From Pseudoscleropodium purum (lineage: Eukaryota > Streptophyta > Bryopsida > Hypnales > Brachytheciaceae), in NCBI GenBank assembly GCA_963969395.1, contig OZ017801.1, positions 14,885,611 through 14,949,610 of the forward strand: DNA of 64,000 nucleotides, written 5' to 3'. The notes under the pieces were generated by a model. It worked only from the letters and a program-made list of their open reading frames with translations. It ran no database searches and was not told the DNA's origin. The position numbers were made by a program, and so were the translations under genes. Positions 49,285 to 61,664 of the stretch are shown in pieces. The stretch's first letter is position 1. Every line of letters starts with the position of its first letter.

Positions 49285-50478
49285 GTGCAGGTATGAGATG
49301 AGTGAGTGATCAAGAATGACACATTATGATTGGGCTACAAGAAATATTAGCTATTGGTTTGAAATAGAATGACCTATATGATTAGTATGGGATGAATAGA
49401 ATTTTCATCTAGAAAACTCATGATAGTTTTGTTTTGGGAAATAAAATTTTGAAAAATTAAGGAATCCTCCTAAAATCTATTTTTGCGCACATGGTAATTT
49501 TTACACTAAGCATATTTGCACTTTAGAGATGCTCAATTGTATAACCCCTTAAGTAGTCTTTGTCTATGTTTTAATTTAAAATGCCCTAAAACTATTATTT
49601 CTAGTACAAGTGTGAGAAAAAAATTTATACTTTTTTTTTGACACATGTAATCATAGGTTCTTTTAGTAGAATGGTTTGAGAAGATTTAGAAATTTTTTTA
49701 GAGAATTCCACCATGTGGATTGGCCAATAATAGCATTTTAATTCATAAAAATTGTTTTTTTGGCCCTACAAAAAATAGGGTAACTGCACTTCACAAGCTC
49801 ACTTTTCTATGAGAAAATGTCTAAAATGGTGGCACTTATTTAGCTTCTTTTTTTTTGGACAAGTTGGTCGCACGTTTGAAAATTTTCAAATAATTTGGAA
49901 TTGTACATCATATTGGAAAAAAATAGTAAATAGAAAACTAGTAAATTGCTAAGAATTTAATTATGGAATTGAAAAATTCCAATCTCAATGGTTGCAATGT
50001 TGCAATAAACAATATACATCCTATGATTTTATTTTTTTCCAAAAATATTGAAAATTGAGTAAGATAAAGGACTTCAAAGTTTATTTTAGAGTAGAAAATC
50101 CATAATTGCTTGCAAACAAAATATTCTCATAACTTTTGACTCATTGATCAAAATGGAATGATTCAAAGTTTTTCATGTATATGTAACTCTAATAAAATGA
50201 GTTTCAAATTTTTGTTTCTAATAAAATGATTTTTTTTTATCTGCTTGGACTATCCTTTTATAAAAAAAGTAACATTTTAGGCCATAACTTTTGACTATTG
50301 TATTCAAATGTCAAGAAATTTTGCTCATATAATAAATAAACATGCTAAACACCTTTTGTAAAAGTTTGGGCCAAATATATGCTAATTGGCAATCACAATA
50401 GTGTGCCCAAAATTGCTATGTTACCTAAATCAACAGATTGGTCCTTTAGGGGTTAAGTGGTTAGAAATAGGTTAGCTC
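49285..50478 (+). mobile_element. TIR element family C, long form with family-A insert, copy 2
   Basis: Diverged left part (about 49285-49540); right end is the inverse of GAGCTAACCTATTTCTAACC. Family-A element A9 sits at the same internal point as in the copy at 10323. Confidence 0.65.
49545..50452 (+). mobile_element. family-A element A9 (inside family C)
   Basis: 908 bp, left flank ATAA (decayed), right TTAA at 50453-50456. Termini CCCCTTAAG and CCTTTAGGGG. Confidence 0.75.
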
Positions 50479-51650
50479 CTTTAGAGGGTGATTTCAAGAA
50501 ACATTTGAAATATTTAGTGTCATTCATTATGTGGCAATTGGGTTTAGGTACATAACTTTTGGATTTCTCTTTGGATTGCCATGAAATTTTTACTAAAGTT
50601 ACATACACAAAGAGAAAGTGGTTCTATCTTATTTTTTTGGAATTTTTCATAAATAGAATGACTATGGAATAGTATTCTTGAAGATCTATCACATTTGACA
50701 TTTTAAAGGGGGGATTCAATACTTTTGAGTAACTTTTATTTTGAGTTATATGAAATTTTTACAGCCTCTTTTCATGATATTTTTACTCATTCTTGTAGAA
50801 GGGTCTTTGAAAAATAGCATTGCAAATGCTGTAGGCTCTTTTCTGAAGAGGTTTTGTAATCTGAGGATTTATGTGGATCATGAAAAATTACAATTTGACT
50901 TGTCTTTTCTTTGTCACATGCCTTCTTAGGAAAATTCACAATAATGACTACAAATAAAATTTATAAATTGTAGCCCTTTAAAAAATATTCAATTGAGGCA
51001 CATGGTTTCTATAAAATTTTGCTAAAATATTATTGGAGTGTAATTCTAAGTATCACAAAATATTCACTAGTACCTATCAAACATGTCTTAAAAAAAAGAT
51101 GAAAAGTGATTTTTTTATTTATTTACATGACCAAATGGAGAAGACACACATGCCTAAACCATAGGAAATCAAGGGAAAATTAGATAGTTTAGTCGAATTT
51201 TAAAACTCAACAAAAAAATAGTACCAAGATATAGTCATAGTATTGATAATACCATACACCAAAAATCAAGAAACGCAAAAAATAGTACAAGTGGTTCTTG
51301 CATTGACCTTAAGGTGTATCCTAATAACTCGTCGGGGGAGATCTTGTAAAACTACACTCTAAGACTTTCACTTTCTACTATCACCTTAGAAAAGACCATT
51401 TGAGAATGCTCCATCTCATCTTGGAGACTGACTCTTCATTTACATTAGCAATTTAAATTGGTTGGAATTTTTCTCTCTCCTACTCTTAAAGTTGGCAAAT
51501 GAAATTCAATACATGCCTATAAATAGATAATTTTTTTCCAATCCATTTTCTATTCCTCTGAAAAAAAATAATATCCCACAAATTTTAGCATTTGCTTTAA
51601 ATTTTTTTGTTTTTCCAAATCTTGATCACTGGGTCCGGTAAGAACATCAC
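50479..51650. other. AT-rich spacer, no gene seen
   Basis: Nothing recognisable. Confidence 0.5.
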
Positions 51651-51698
51651 GACCTGTCTTGTAAAATGCGGTGGATTCCTGACTTACAAAATGCAGAG

Positions 51699-52133
51699 CC
51701 ATCCATTTTGCAAGCTAGATGGTGCACCCATTCACCCTTAACAAGCCAACGGAGTTGAGTACATGGCGATCATAGAGATCCTGAGTTGAGGAGGTGTCAC
51801 AGTGAGGGGGTCCAACTTTCAACAAACCATAGGCAAGTCAACGAAGTGTTGAAATAAGTCTTGCAGAAGTATATTTGACTCACAAAAGTGCCAATAGGAG
51901 GATCTGTTTGTAGCAAATGCCGCAATAAGTGGGTCCGAATTTTGTCACATTATATTTTGCAAGTTGTGAGCAGGCCATAGCATGCCAAACTTCGACTAGC
52001 AAAAGGACCCCATTTTGCAAGTTGTCTCCAACTTTGCCAACCACCTGATTAACGAGTCATCCGTTTTGCAAGACGACTGGGATCATTTGGCAGTCTCCAT
52101 AAGCAAGTCATCCGTTTTGCGGGACGAGTGGGG
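51699..52133 (+). repeat. recurring ATTTTGCAAG motif upstream of the phosphatase gene
   Basis: TTTTGCAAG occurs at about 51706, 51955, 52013 and 52064, and as TTTTGCGGG at 52115. The last two lie in a 30-bp direct repeat, 50 bp apart (52054-52083 and 52104-52133, core GTCATCCGTTTTGC). It could be a cis-element cluster of the promoter region or a decayed tandem repeat. Confidence 0.45.
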
Positions 52134-52442
52134 ATGCTCTAATAAGATAATTCATAGTACTGTCACCACGAGAAGGTTGTGTGCCCTGCCCCACTGTCGT
52201 CTTGCCGTTGTGATTTATTCTTTTGTCCCAGTCTCCTTCGATCCAAGCCGTGCAGTGAGCTTTGCAGCCTCAAGCTTTTTCTCGATGCAGCCATGGCAGC
52301 TTCTCTCTCCCACTCCCCTCAAGAAGTTCGCAAACGCTTCTACTGCCACGATGAATTTGCAGCATCCATAGTTTTGCTTCCATGGAGTAGTCACCGATTG
52401 ATGTAGCACCCAAACCTTGAGCTCCTTCCCTTCTGAAATTCT

Positions 52443-55341
52443 ATGGCGGAGCCCGCGCCTTTGCTCACGGACTATCATCGAGGGGAACCCCTGTTGCCTC
52501 CTTCCAGTGTTGTCCCGAGGACGTTCAGTTACCGACTGGATGCAGGGAGCGATCACTCTCTTGGGAGTCGCAGGTCGAGCTCGAGCTCGAGCTTTCTGTT
52601 CAATAGTAGCCGGAGGTTGTCTTCGGAGTCGCCCTTGGGAAGTCGACGTGGCTCGGGTAAGAGAATTTTTGAAATGTCGAGGTGTAGTTCGATTTTGAGG
52701 AATTGGGTAGTGTTGCGTGCTATTGGTGGAGTTCGGTGGTGGAATTTGGATTGCAGTTTTAAGAATTAGGGTTTTGGTTTGTGTTTGAGCGGAATGTGAG
52801 GGGTGTTCGTTTGGGATTTGAAGTTGTGGTACTCTGTGTCCGCGATTGGGAGTAGAAGAATTGTGCGCATTGGAATTGTTTGGTGTGTCGTGGTGTGGTA
52901 GGGGCTCGCGGAATTGTAGAGTGAGCTTGGTTTCTGTTGGTAGGATGGTCAAGGTTTAATGGTGTTCTTGCTGTTGGCGAATGAACGAGGATCGCAAGCA
53001 GGGTAGAATGGATTATTTGGATTCCTTATGCGAAAGTTATGAAGGTTCAAAGTTATATCGGCAGATATCAAGAATTACTCATATTTCACAAGGTACATAT
53101 TGATGGAGGGATGTGCAGCAGCTGAACATCTGATCAATTGGCACTTTGGGGATTTGGGGTGTCCCCACCTTAGAAGTTGGAATTTGATCGCAATTTGAGT
53201 GGTGCTCTTGTTTAGGACAATTTGTTGTATTGTTGAGACTCCCCAAATTGTCACTTTTTCTATTGAGCTTAACATAGATCCTATTGTGAGATTGGCCGAA
53301 GTTTTCAATGTTCTTCTTGGCGAATGAAAGGAGTTTCCAGTGCACCAATGAATACGTTGCTTGGATACTGTATGCAATCGTAAACGTAATGAAGTTTCAA
53401 ATTTGTTTGGTAGATGTTCTAAAGTCTCTCATCTCTAACAATAGGTGCATTAATTGATCAAGGGGATACACACAAGCTTAGCGAACATCTGATCAAGTGT
53501 CACTTTAAGATATTGGGTTCCTTACCTTACAAGTTGAATTTTCTTGCGATTCAAGTGATGCTTGTGTTTGAGACAGTTGCTGAAGAGTTATCCGTTTTAT
53601 TGGGAGATGTTATAAAGTCACATTGTTGACAATACATACTGATTATAGGCATGTCCAGCAGCTTAACGAACATCTGGTGTACATCCTTTTTAATCAACTT
53701 CATTATCATCTGATTCTGTGGGAGTCCCTACCTACAAAGTGAATTTGCTTGCGATGCTGTTGTTTAGGGCAGTTCTGAGAAGACCAGCCTTGATTGTGTG
53801 CAGTGTATGGAAGCAGGTATGGGTTTGGCAACACGTATATTCAAATAGACGACACCGGGATTTATTTATCCTCTCTTGCGTTGACGATCGTGTTGTCCGC
53901 CTTGGCCACTTTAGGGATCCTGCTGTTCACTGTAGTGGTGACACTGTCCATTCTGTTGGGGCAATGCCAAGACAAGCCCATTGCTGTGGAGAATCCCAAC
54001 CAGTGTGCCAGCTTCGCTCTGAATGCGGAGTTGAACAATCTCCAGAACTGGACTCTGCCTCAGGACTGCATTACAAACGCACAGGTGTACGTGGACTCTG
54101 GTCAATATTATCTCGACTTCGCTCACGCCGTTGATGCTGCTCAAGCCTTCTTAAGAGCAGCGGTTACTGAGTCTGGTGATGGTCGGGACATGGTCATCCT
54201 CGACCTTGACGACACCATGTTGTCCAGCCTTCCCTTACTCAAGCAGCACCATTTTGGGTGAGCATTCCAATGTGGACACTGACCTAGTTCGACTGATTTA
54301 TGTTCTAAGATGATCGTTGTAAGTATATTGTGATTGAATTAGGTCACTATCCACGTTTTCTGTTCCTTAAACTTCCTCCCTGATTTATTGGATTTGGACC
54401 AAAGGGGTAGGAAGCCTTGCATTCACAAAAGCTACATCTACAGTGACGGTGAGGAAGTTTTAGTAGATTGCTCGAAATGCAATCCTGTGCTGCTATAGTG
54501 TTTTCATTTCTAAAGTTCCAAGGACAGTGCCTCTTGTAGCGTCTCTCCTTGTTTTCATTTTCATCCGAAGACCGTAATCGAAATGCCAGTAGTACTCTTT
54601 GCTCCTGATAGTCATGGATTTTAGCGGTAGAAGAAGCCCGTCTCTGCAAGAGTACTTGTTGTCATTGCCGGGACGCTGGTTGTGATCATGTTTGTTTTAT
54701 GGCCTTTTGCTGCAGCAACACTGGCTTCATTATGTGAGGTTTAGCCGATATAGCTGTTGAAGCAAGGCGTCTTTTGCTCGTCCTTAACGTTGTCGATAAG
54801 ATGCATGGAATGGGTATTGAAGAAGTGGATGTTCTTAGCTAACGGTATATGTGTTTGCTACTGTGCAGGGCGGATCTGTTCAAGCAGGACGTTTGGGATA
54901 ACTATGTAAAACTTGCAAACATGCCTCCCTTGGGACCAATGTTGTCCATGTACCAGAAGCTGAAAGCTATGAACTGGACGTTTGCCATCATTTCTGATAG
55001 GGTAGAACAACAACGGAATGTAACCGTAAAAAATTTGAATAATGTGGGATACGAAGACTACATTCTCATTCTAAGGTTAGTATTTTTTTTTCTGAATTAA
55101 AAACTGTGTTGAATTTTCAATTTAGGAGTGACTCATATGCTAAGATTGTGGTGTTTACTCTACCACCAGGTCGGAACCAGGGTCAGTAATGGAGTTCAAG
55201 ACGAAGGCTAGGCTGCAGCTTGAAAACAAAGGGTTTCGTATCTGGGCTGGAATTGGAGATCAATGGAGTGATCTTACTGGCCCGGCAATCGGCAAACGTG
55301 TCTTCAAACTTCCAAACTCTCTGTACTATACTAGACCTTAA
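52443..55341 (+). CDS. membrane-anchored HAD-family acid phosphatase (VSP-like), complete
   Basis: Four coding exons: 52443-52656, 53804-54257, 54869-55075 and 55170-55341 (1047 nt, 348 aa), all GT-AG with matching phases. Residues 1-70 are hydrophilic with a Ser run; residues about 93-123 are one strongly hydrophobic segment, so the protein is probably a type II membrane protein with its catalytic part outside the cytosol. The HAD motifs are present: DLDDT (Asp205, Asp207) in VILDLDDTMLSSLP, then Ser265 in IISDR, Lys302 or Lys304 in EFKTKAR, and GDQWSD (321-326), ending KLPNSLYY. This is the plant acid phosphatase/vegetative storage protein family, which hydrolyses phosphomonoesters; some members are mainly storage proteins, but here the nucleophile Asp is kept. 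Three family-D repeats fill intron 1. Convergent with the ADC gene. Confidence 0.85.
52965..53205 (+). repeat. dispersed repeat family D, copy 3 (phosphatase intron 1)
   Basis: Shares gttatgaaggttcaaag, aaggtacatattgatg and cagctgaacatctgatcaa with the following copies. Confidence 0.55.
53285..53530 (+). repeat. dispersed repeat family D, copy 4 (phosphatase intron 1)
   Basis: Shares gcgaatgaaaggagtttcca, ttggatactgtatgca and gcgaacatctgatcaag with neighbours. Confidence 0.55.
53590..53750 (+). repeat. dispersed repeat family D, copy 5, partial
   Basis: Keeps ggcatgtccagcagcttaac and gaacatctgg; ends just before exon 2. Confidence 0.45.
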
Positions 55342-56485
55342 ATATTTTTTTTATAAGATTCTTGCAAATCTGTAGGTTATTACAAATGGGGACTTGGTTC
55401 AACCCCTTTTTTAATCATTATGAAACCATTTGAGACTTTCTATTTCATATTATGGAAAAAATTAATTTTGCAGTGGTTATGTGCAGTCTCTGGTTATACG
55501 ATTGTACATGCTCTTCTTTTGATCCCTTGAGTGTGTTGGCTATACGGTATTTTGGATTTCAATAGATCTTCGTAATCAAGGAGTGGTTTCATCAAATCCA
55601 CATCGTCCTTTAATCAAGGATTTTTTGTCCTTTGGATGACTTCACCAAAGTCTAAAGGATGGAAAAAATGTTTTTTTCATCCTACTTATTTATTTATTTA
55701 TATTAAGTTGCTTGAGTTTGTTTTTAGTAAATATTATTGCAAATTTCCTCATTATGGCATTATTGACTTTCCTAAAAAAGAAGATGCTCGATCTATGGAT
55801 CACTCTTGAAGTGTATTTTGGCCATTTCTTAGTCCTCTCCCATGTTAGGAAGGTATTATGTCTCCTAAGATGTATAGGAGGAAGATGGTTGAAGAGCCAT
55901 ATAAAACAATTTTGTTACTTATTAGTTAATTTAAAGATTGGAGCTAGTTGAAGAGCCAAATAAGATAAGTTTGTTCAATGTAGGGATCTTATACCTCTCA
56001 ACCTCATTGATAAACAATATTATGTAATGAAATAAAGCTTATCAAGTGTAGTCTCTACTCCAATTAGAAATTTTGAAAAATATATAAATTCAATATTTTA
56101 TAGCAATAAGAACTTCAAGCCTATAACCATGGTTTATTGATTGTCTAATTTTAGAATAACATGATAACTTTGGTTTATATCATGATGTTTAATACTATAA
56201 TATACATGTATAGCAAAAATTTCAATTTTTTTTAGTATATTCTATACTTGATATGAATTTTCTTCATTTTCTTCATAAGAAATTCACAATAATTAAAAAT
56301 CTACCCCCAAAATTTAAAAATCTTATGACTTTATCTTAGACACATGAACTCATCTTTGAAAAATAAATATAAATTTTTTCATTTACATCTAGTTGCAAAA
56401 TAGTAGCAAACAAAGTGATAGGCAATGGGACTTAAAATTAGTGGTCATGGGCCCATCCTAAAGGGGTTAAAATACAAAATATTAA
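55342..56485. other. spacer between convergent phosphatase and ADC genes
   Basis: AT-rich and presumably holds the phosphatase 3' end. A 79-codon plus frame (55712-55951) has no recognisable domain. AAAGGGGTTAA at 56460-56470 resembles a lone family-A right end. Confidence 0.45.
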
Positions 56486-56609
56486 CCCTGAAAAGACAAG
56501 ACCTAACACCAAGGTACTTTGCTGATTTATGGACTGATAGGTGCATTCTTCATTTCAAATCTTGACAGTGATCTATCGACCACTTTTTGGCCTGTGCAGC
56601 GTTTCAGGG
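56486..56609. mobile_element. small TTAA-type element downstream of ADC
   Basis: 124 bp, TTAA at 56482-56485, right flank TTGA. Ends CCCTGAAAAG and, read inward, CCCTGAAACG, like the element at 20837. Lies 87 bp past the ADC stop codon, probably in its 3' untranslated region. Confidence 0.35.
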
Positions 56610-56696
56610 TTGAAGTATTTTAGACATCACAAATGACGAATTATAGGAACAAGTAGCAAAATGTGGAGAGTTAACCTCAACTGTATAGTGAATGCA

Positions 56697-59600
56697 TCAA
56701 TCAACTTGTCCTAAAGCAGTGGCGTGTGCAAGCGCAGAGTCCGACTTGGATTGATCATCTACACAATCTAATGGCATGCTAAAGTAGGTGTAAGAATCCA
56801 AGCAACGTTGGTAATTGGCACTCAACTGATTGGCTTCTTTCAAAGACAATTTCCCTGCAGCCACAGCAGAAGTAACCTGTGTAACAAGCTCCCTCAGCAA
56901 GTCTGCGCGACAATGATAAGTGCCACTCAGCACCTGCCCTGCAGTCTGGCCAGGTAGTACATGGTCTATTGCAAAATCACCGTCTCCCAATGCTCGCAGG
57001 TGCACAATGTGTACACCACCAAATAGGTTGTGAGCACTTCCTAACATCTCCTGCACAGCAAAGGAACGATCATTGTAAATTTATTACTGGGTGCGCTCGT
57101 TCAAAGATGAGCGCAACTCTATCTGATAAATCTTGTTTATAAAACCAATAACTTCTATAGAGTAGCTACACCAAAAGGTGTCCAATATGCATTTGAGCTT
57201 ATTGACTGCCTAATTCTTCGAGCACATTGACTGCATAAAATACTATTTGGCAGAATCATTGACCACTAAAAGGGAATAACACTGCGCCTTATATTACTTG
57301 AACAGAGTACAAATAAACGATGAATTTCAAAATGTTGATTATCAGTGTACCTAGAATCGACCCTAAGCTTTCATGTTCAGATCCTTTACATTTGGGGTAA
57401 GTATCTATACGGGTGGCTTCTAGATACGGGTCACAATTGGTAGTAGTTACTCTACTTACAAATAATTAAGTCATGCCTATTTCTCAACACCCTTGCATAG
57501 AACTCAAGTTAACCCCAGGTGACAGAAGAGACAGCCCCAAAGGTCAATCTATTTGATGGTGTACACCTTCTCCTTTTATATGAGAAGGTGCGTCAAATAG
57601 GATGTGTGAGATTTTATAGGAACAAAACTACTGTTAAAACCCCTACTAGAGTCTTTCCCATTGGGTGAAGTAAGATGTAGCAGCATACCTGGTAGACACC
57701 CCCGAGAAATAATCCCAGATAATAAGGCTCTGCTTTCTGGAGGGTATGTAATGCCAGCACACCGCTAACCTCGCCTGAAGGACCAAGAAATCGATCGATC
57801 TTTCCATCGCTGTCACAAGTCAAGTCCGCAAGTATGGCCTCGACAGTTGGCTTCTCGTTCAGGCGGTGCAAAGGCAAAACAGGAAATAGCTGACTTATAG
57901 CCCATGAATCCGGTGCCGACCGGAACACCGACACATTGCAAGTATAGATGCTTGGAAAGGATAACTTGAACTCCTTGGGAAGTTGAGGTCCAAATTGAAG
58001 CACGTGCTGGCACACCTTTTCATACAAAACATCTGCTTGGGCTCGCTGCTCCAAACTAAGGCAACCCAGCTTGAACAAACTACCCGCTTCCTGCCTGAGC
58101 TGTTTCGCGTCATTGAAAGCCTCTTGTGCGTTGCCTAATTCTAGCGTTGCAAACACCTGGAATAAGCGTAACCAACTACAATCAAAGACTGCCTTAAGGC
58201 CACTATATAGTCTTTTTTTATACAGAAATCGATAGGCTTTGTCAATAAGCAGCAGCGACTTTGAAACCATCATGTACAACTAGAGGAAGCGAGCACCCGA
58301 GATCAAATACCTGATAGAACGTCGATAGTAAGTACTCCCCAGCATCCTGAGGTTGAGGATTACTAGATTGTACAGCTCTTAAAAGAACGGATTCAACCTC
58401 TGGAACATTGTCCATACGTCCAGGTTTTATTGTATGATGAGGAGCATGAGTCACATCAAAGACCAACACTGAAGAATGGGAGGCCAAAGCACGACCGCTC
58501 TCTGAAATGATCACAGGCTCAGCTACACCTTTCAGCACGCAAGCATCCATGAGTGCAGCGACAACGTCATTCGCATAGTTCTGCACCAAACATTAGAAAG
58601 TGTCCTTAGAACATCTTTCAAATGTCATTCAGAATCAGAAAATATGCTTCCCAAAAATTGTAGAACTATGTATAAGAATCCTACAATGGATTAAAAATTA
58701 TCAATATATCTATATATGTATAAGAAGGAATCGGTGAGACAGAATGTAATGAGTGAAACATTACCTGCATAGTGTAATTCACAGAGGCACTGGACTGTCC
58801 CTTAGAACCGTCGTAGTCGATACCCAATCCGCCTCCAACGTCGATATAGCCCTGGGAATTTCAAAATTTGGTCAAAACTTGGAAAATTTGACTACAACAG
58901 AAACATGGGTTTCACTTATTGATTAAATGGTCGGATTTACATAAGTGGGGGTCAATACCATAGGGGCGCCCATTCGAGCTAACTCGCAGTAGGTGTGGCT
59001 GGCTTCACGCATAGCCTCTTTAATGGCTTGAATGGAAGAAATTTGAGAACCTAAGTGAAAATGTAGAAGCTCGAGACAATCCAGCATGCCTTCCTGTGTC
59101 AATAACAAAAATCACGATCCCCTTCTTGAGAGAAATGTTGACACAGTTCAGTAGCACGTTAGAGGGTCTTCTAAACCAATGGACTATAAGCAGAAAGTAG
59201 CCTGAGTATTCATCAACACCCGAACACCTAAAAGTCACTACACACACTAAAAAATCAGGAAGAAACAATATAATAGATATAATAAAACTGCAATAGAACA
59301 CACCTGCCTTAGCCGGTATACAACTGACACTATTTCTGGTACAGTGAGTCCGAATTTGGCCTTATCGCCAGAAGTTGCACCCCAGTGCCCATTGTGCTTG
59401 GTGCTGAGCTTAGCTCGAATTCCTATGATAGGACGAATACCTAACCGCGTGCTGCAAGTAACCAGCTCCTCTAGCTCCTCTATCTGCCAACAAAAGAAAT
59501 GTTTCGAATTTTCATCAAGAAAGCGATGCGTGCTCAATATGATATGATTACCTATCTCATCAAGAATGACAATGTGGTGCGAGAAAGGCTAAGTCGTCAA

Positions 59601-61661
59601 GAAAGGCACAAACCTGCTCAAGCACAAGTACAGCTCGAATACCCAGTCTCGTGGCAAGAACCACATTCTCCATGTACATTGAATCCTACCCACCCAATTA
59701 ATCCAATCATACAAATTTCAATAAGCAAAACCAGGGACTAAAGGACGGCACATATATAACAATGGTAATCATAACAGGCGTCAAAGACAACAAGGCAAGA
59801 GGCTTTCATGTAATTGAAAACAGCAAGTGCAAAGAAAGCATGCCTTGTATCCATTGCAGATGAGCAGTGACCCATCTCTGCTGCTAAGCTTTGATAAAGC
59901 TATCAGCAACTCTGGTTTCGATCCCACTTCCAAGCCGAACCCGAACTCCACAAACTGGTCCAACAGATGACACTCCGGATTGCATTTGATTGGAAACACC
60001 CCTTCGAAATGCCGCTGTCACCCCTCTCCCAAAACCGTTGATCAGATCTACTACACCAAGTTCTGAAGACAATCACCAAATTATGCATTTAGAACATGAT
60101 TTTGTCTGGAACAATACACTTTCTTCTATCAAAATATTGTCAGTTCGTCATGTTCCTCATATCACAAAAGACTCCCCTATAAGATTCACATAGTTTTTAG
60201 TGGTAAATTAATGAAGATTACACTCATATAGTCCCCATGCTAGGTTAATATTAGTGTAATGCAAATGACGTTGAATTAATGTAAGTGCGATATAATAGCC
60301 ATTAACTTGATATTACATTGGTAACTATCAAGCTAAAATTAAGTCAAACATAACTTGATATCAATTTATCATAATTTGATGTCTTACAAGATCAACCTTA
60401 ACATGCCATTAATAACTTTGTGACTCTAATAGAGAGATCTTCAGAGATGCAATCCAACCACCAACCTAGCTCTCAAGGGCTTATAAATCACACTAGAAAT
60501 ACTCACAATCAAGGCACGGAAATGTTTGAATAACAAGATCAATGCAAGAAAGGACAAACCTCGTAGCCAAATTTCGCAATGGCAGATGAAAAGCAGTCCT
60601 GGAGCTCGCGCATACGATGTTGCAGAATATCGGGGAAGCGAAGAATAACGGGAAGTTGCAATTGGTGTGCAGTCAATGAACTGATGACTTCCATCACATC
60701 CACCTCATCCCTACCTGCACCATCCCATTCAAAATTCTACATTGAGCAAATTGATTGCAAAACCCAAGTCCTCTAAGGTAGAACGACCTAAGTGCGACGC
60801 CTACCTAAATCCAACACCCACAAATCTTGAACACTGAGCACGTATTGATGCTAAGAATGCACAGAACCACAACATCAGTACCGCTGTTGATTTTAGGTCA
60901 TCTACCAATGAACCTCTTAACCCTTGTAACTTTTGTCCACATAACGCATTCCTTGGTGGATTAGAATCCTTCTGGAAGTGCTACCAAGAATATTCAAAAC
61001 CCCGAGCATTCCAATATTAGTCAATACGCTCAGCTCTTTCAAGTACCGCTTCTAAGTGTGCATACCTTACATTTCAGTGCAGTAGGTTTACCACAGAAAC
61101 TAAACCACTAGAAAAAACATGCCCAAACACAGCGCACTAAGGTAGAGGCTCCGTTAACCATATAGTACATTAGAGGCTCCATTGACAATCCAAGGGAACT
61201 TTGATATGTGACAGAATTGTGAAAACACTTAATCTATTGACATGTAATTGTTTGAAACTTTGATTTATAGCTCACCACAAAATAAATAAATGTGCAAAAT
61301 TGTAGATGGTGCAAGTTTCTAGATTGTTGGAGGGAAAGGGCTTTTCACTACCTTCCATGCCTCCCGAAGGCCGAACACAAAGATGCCCAGCCGCGTTGAT
61401 CCCGAAGTAAGGAGCCCCCCAAGAGGGCAACCGATACAACGACTCACTATCCTGCACAGTCCATTCCTCACCGCCATCGCCACCCTGACTCTCATTACTC
61501 CGCGCCCTTGCAATCCCCTGCAATCGCTTCCCACTCACCCAGCGAGTTTTCCTCCACGGGCGTTCCCCCAATTGCACCATGCGAGTCCTGAAGCCATCGA
61601 TTTTTCGCAATGGGGGTGTTCCTGCTCTGAACTCCACGCTGAATCCGCGCAGCAACGCCAT
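56697..61661 (-). CDS. ADC: arginine decarboxylase (biosynthetic, PLP fold III), complete
   Basis: Ten coding exons on the minus strand: 61661-61352, 60714-60560, 60014-59844, 59685-59614, 59483-59304, 59093-58959, 58851-58765, 58580-58311, 58156-57689 and 57050-56697 (2202 nt, 733 aa). All phases agree. Eight introns are GT-AG; the third is GC-AG (AAG/GCATGC at 59844). It converts arginine to agmatine, the first step of one route to putrescine, using pyridoxal phosphate. Visible family marks: [15 protein letters not shown] near the start, Lys165 in VFPIKCNPE (cofactor lysine), LHFHLGSQ (305-313), [13 protein letters not shown] (345-357) and [10 protein letters not shown] with Cys574/Asp575. 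Length is near the usual 700 or so. Residues 1-60 are Arg-rich with few acidic residues, like a plastid transit peptide. Flowering-plant ADC coding regions lack introns, so this architecture is different. TTTAGGG units precede the start. Confidence 0.92.
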
Positions 61662-61664
61662 GGC

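Noticed and set aside
52215..52952. 245-codon open frame on the minus strand, one of the longest in the window
   Set aside because: It is the antisense shadow of phosphatase exon 1 and its GC-rich surround; no domain is readable, and the plus-strand model has matching splice phases.
53794..53815. Acceptor at AAGCAG (53815/53816) for phosphatase exon 2
   Set aside because: It would put the exon out of phase with exon 1; the acceptor GTGCAG ending at 53803 restores the frame.
55712..55951. 79-codon plus frame between the phosphatase and ADC
   Set aside because: No domain, AT-biased composition, no supporting context.
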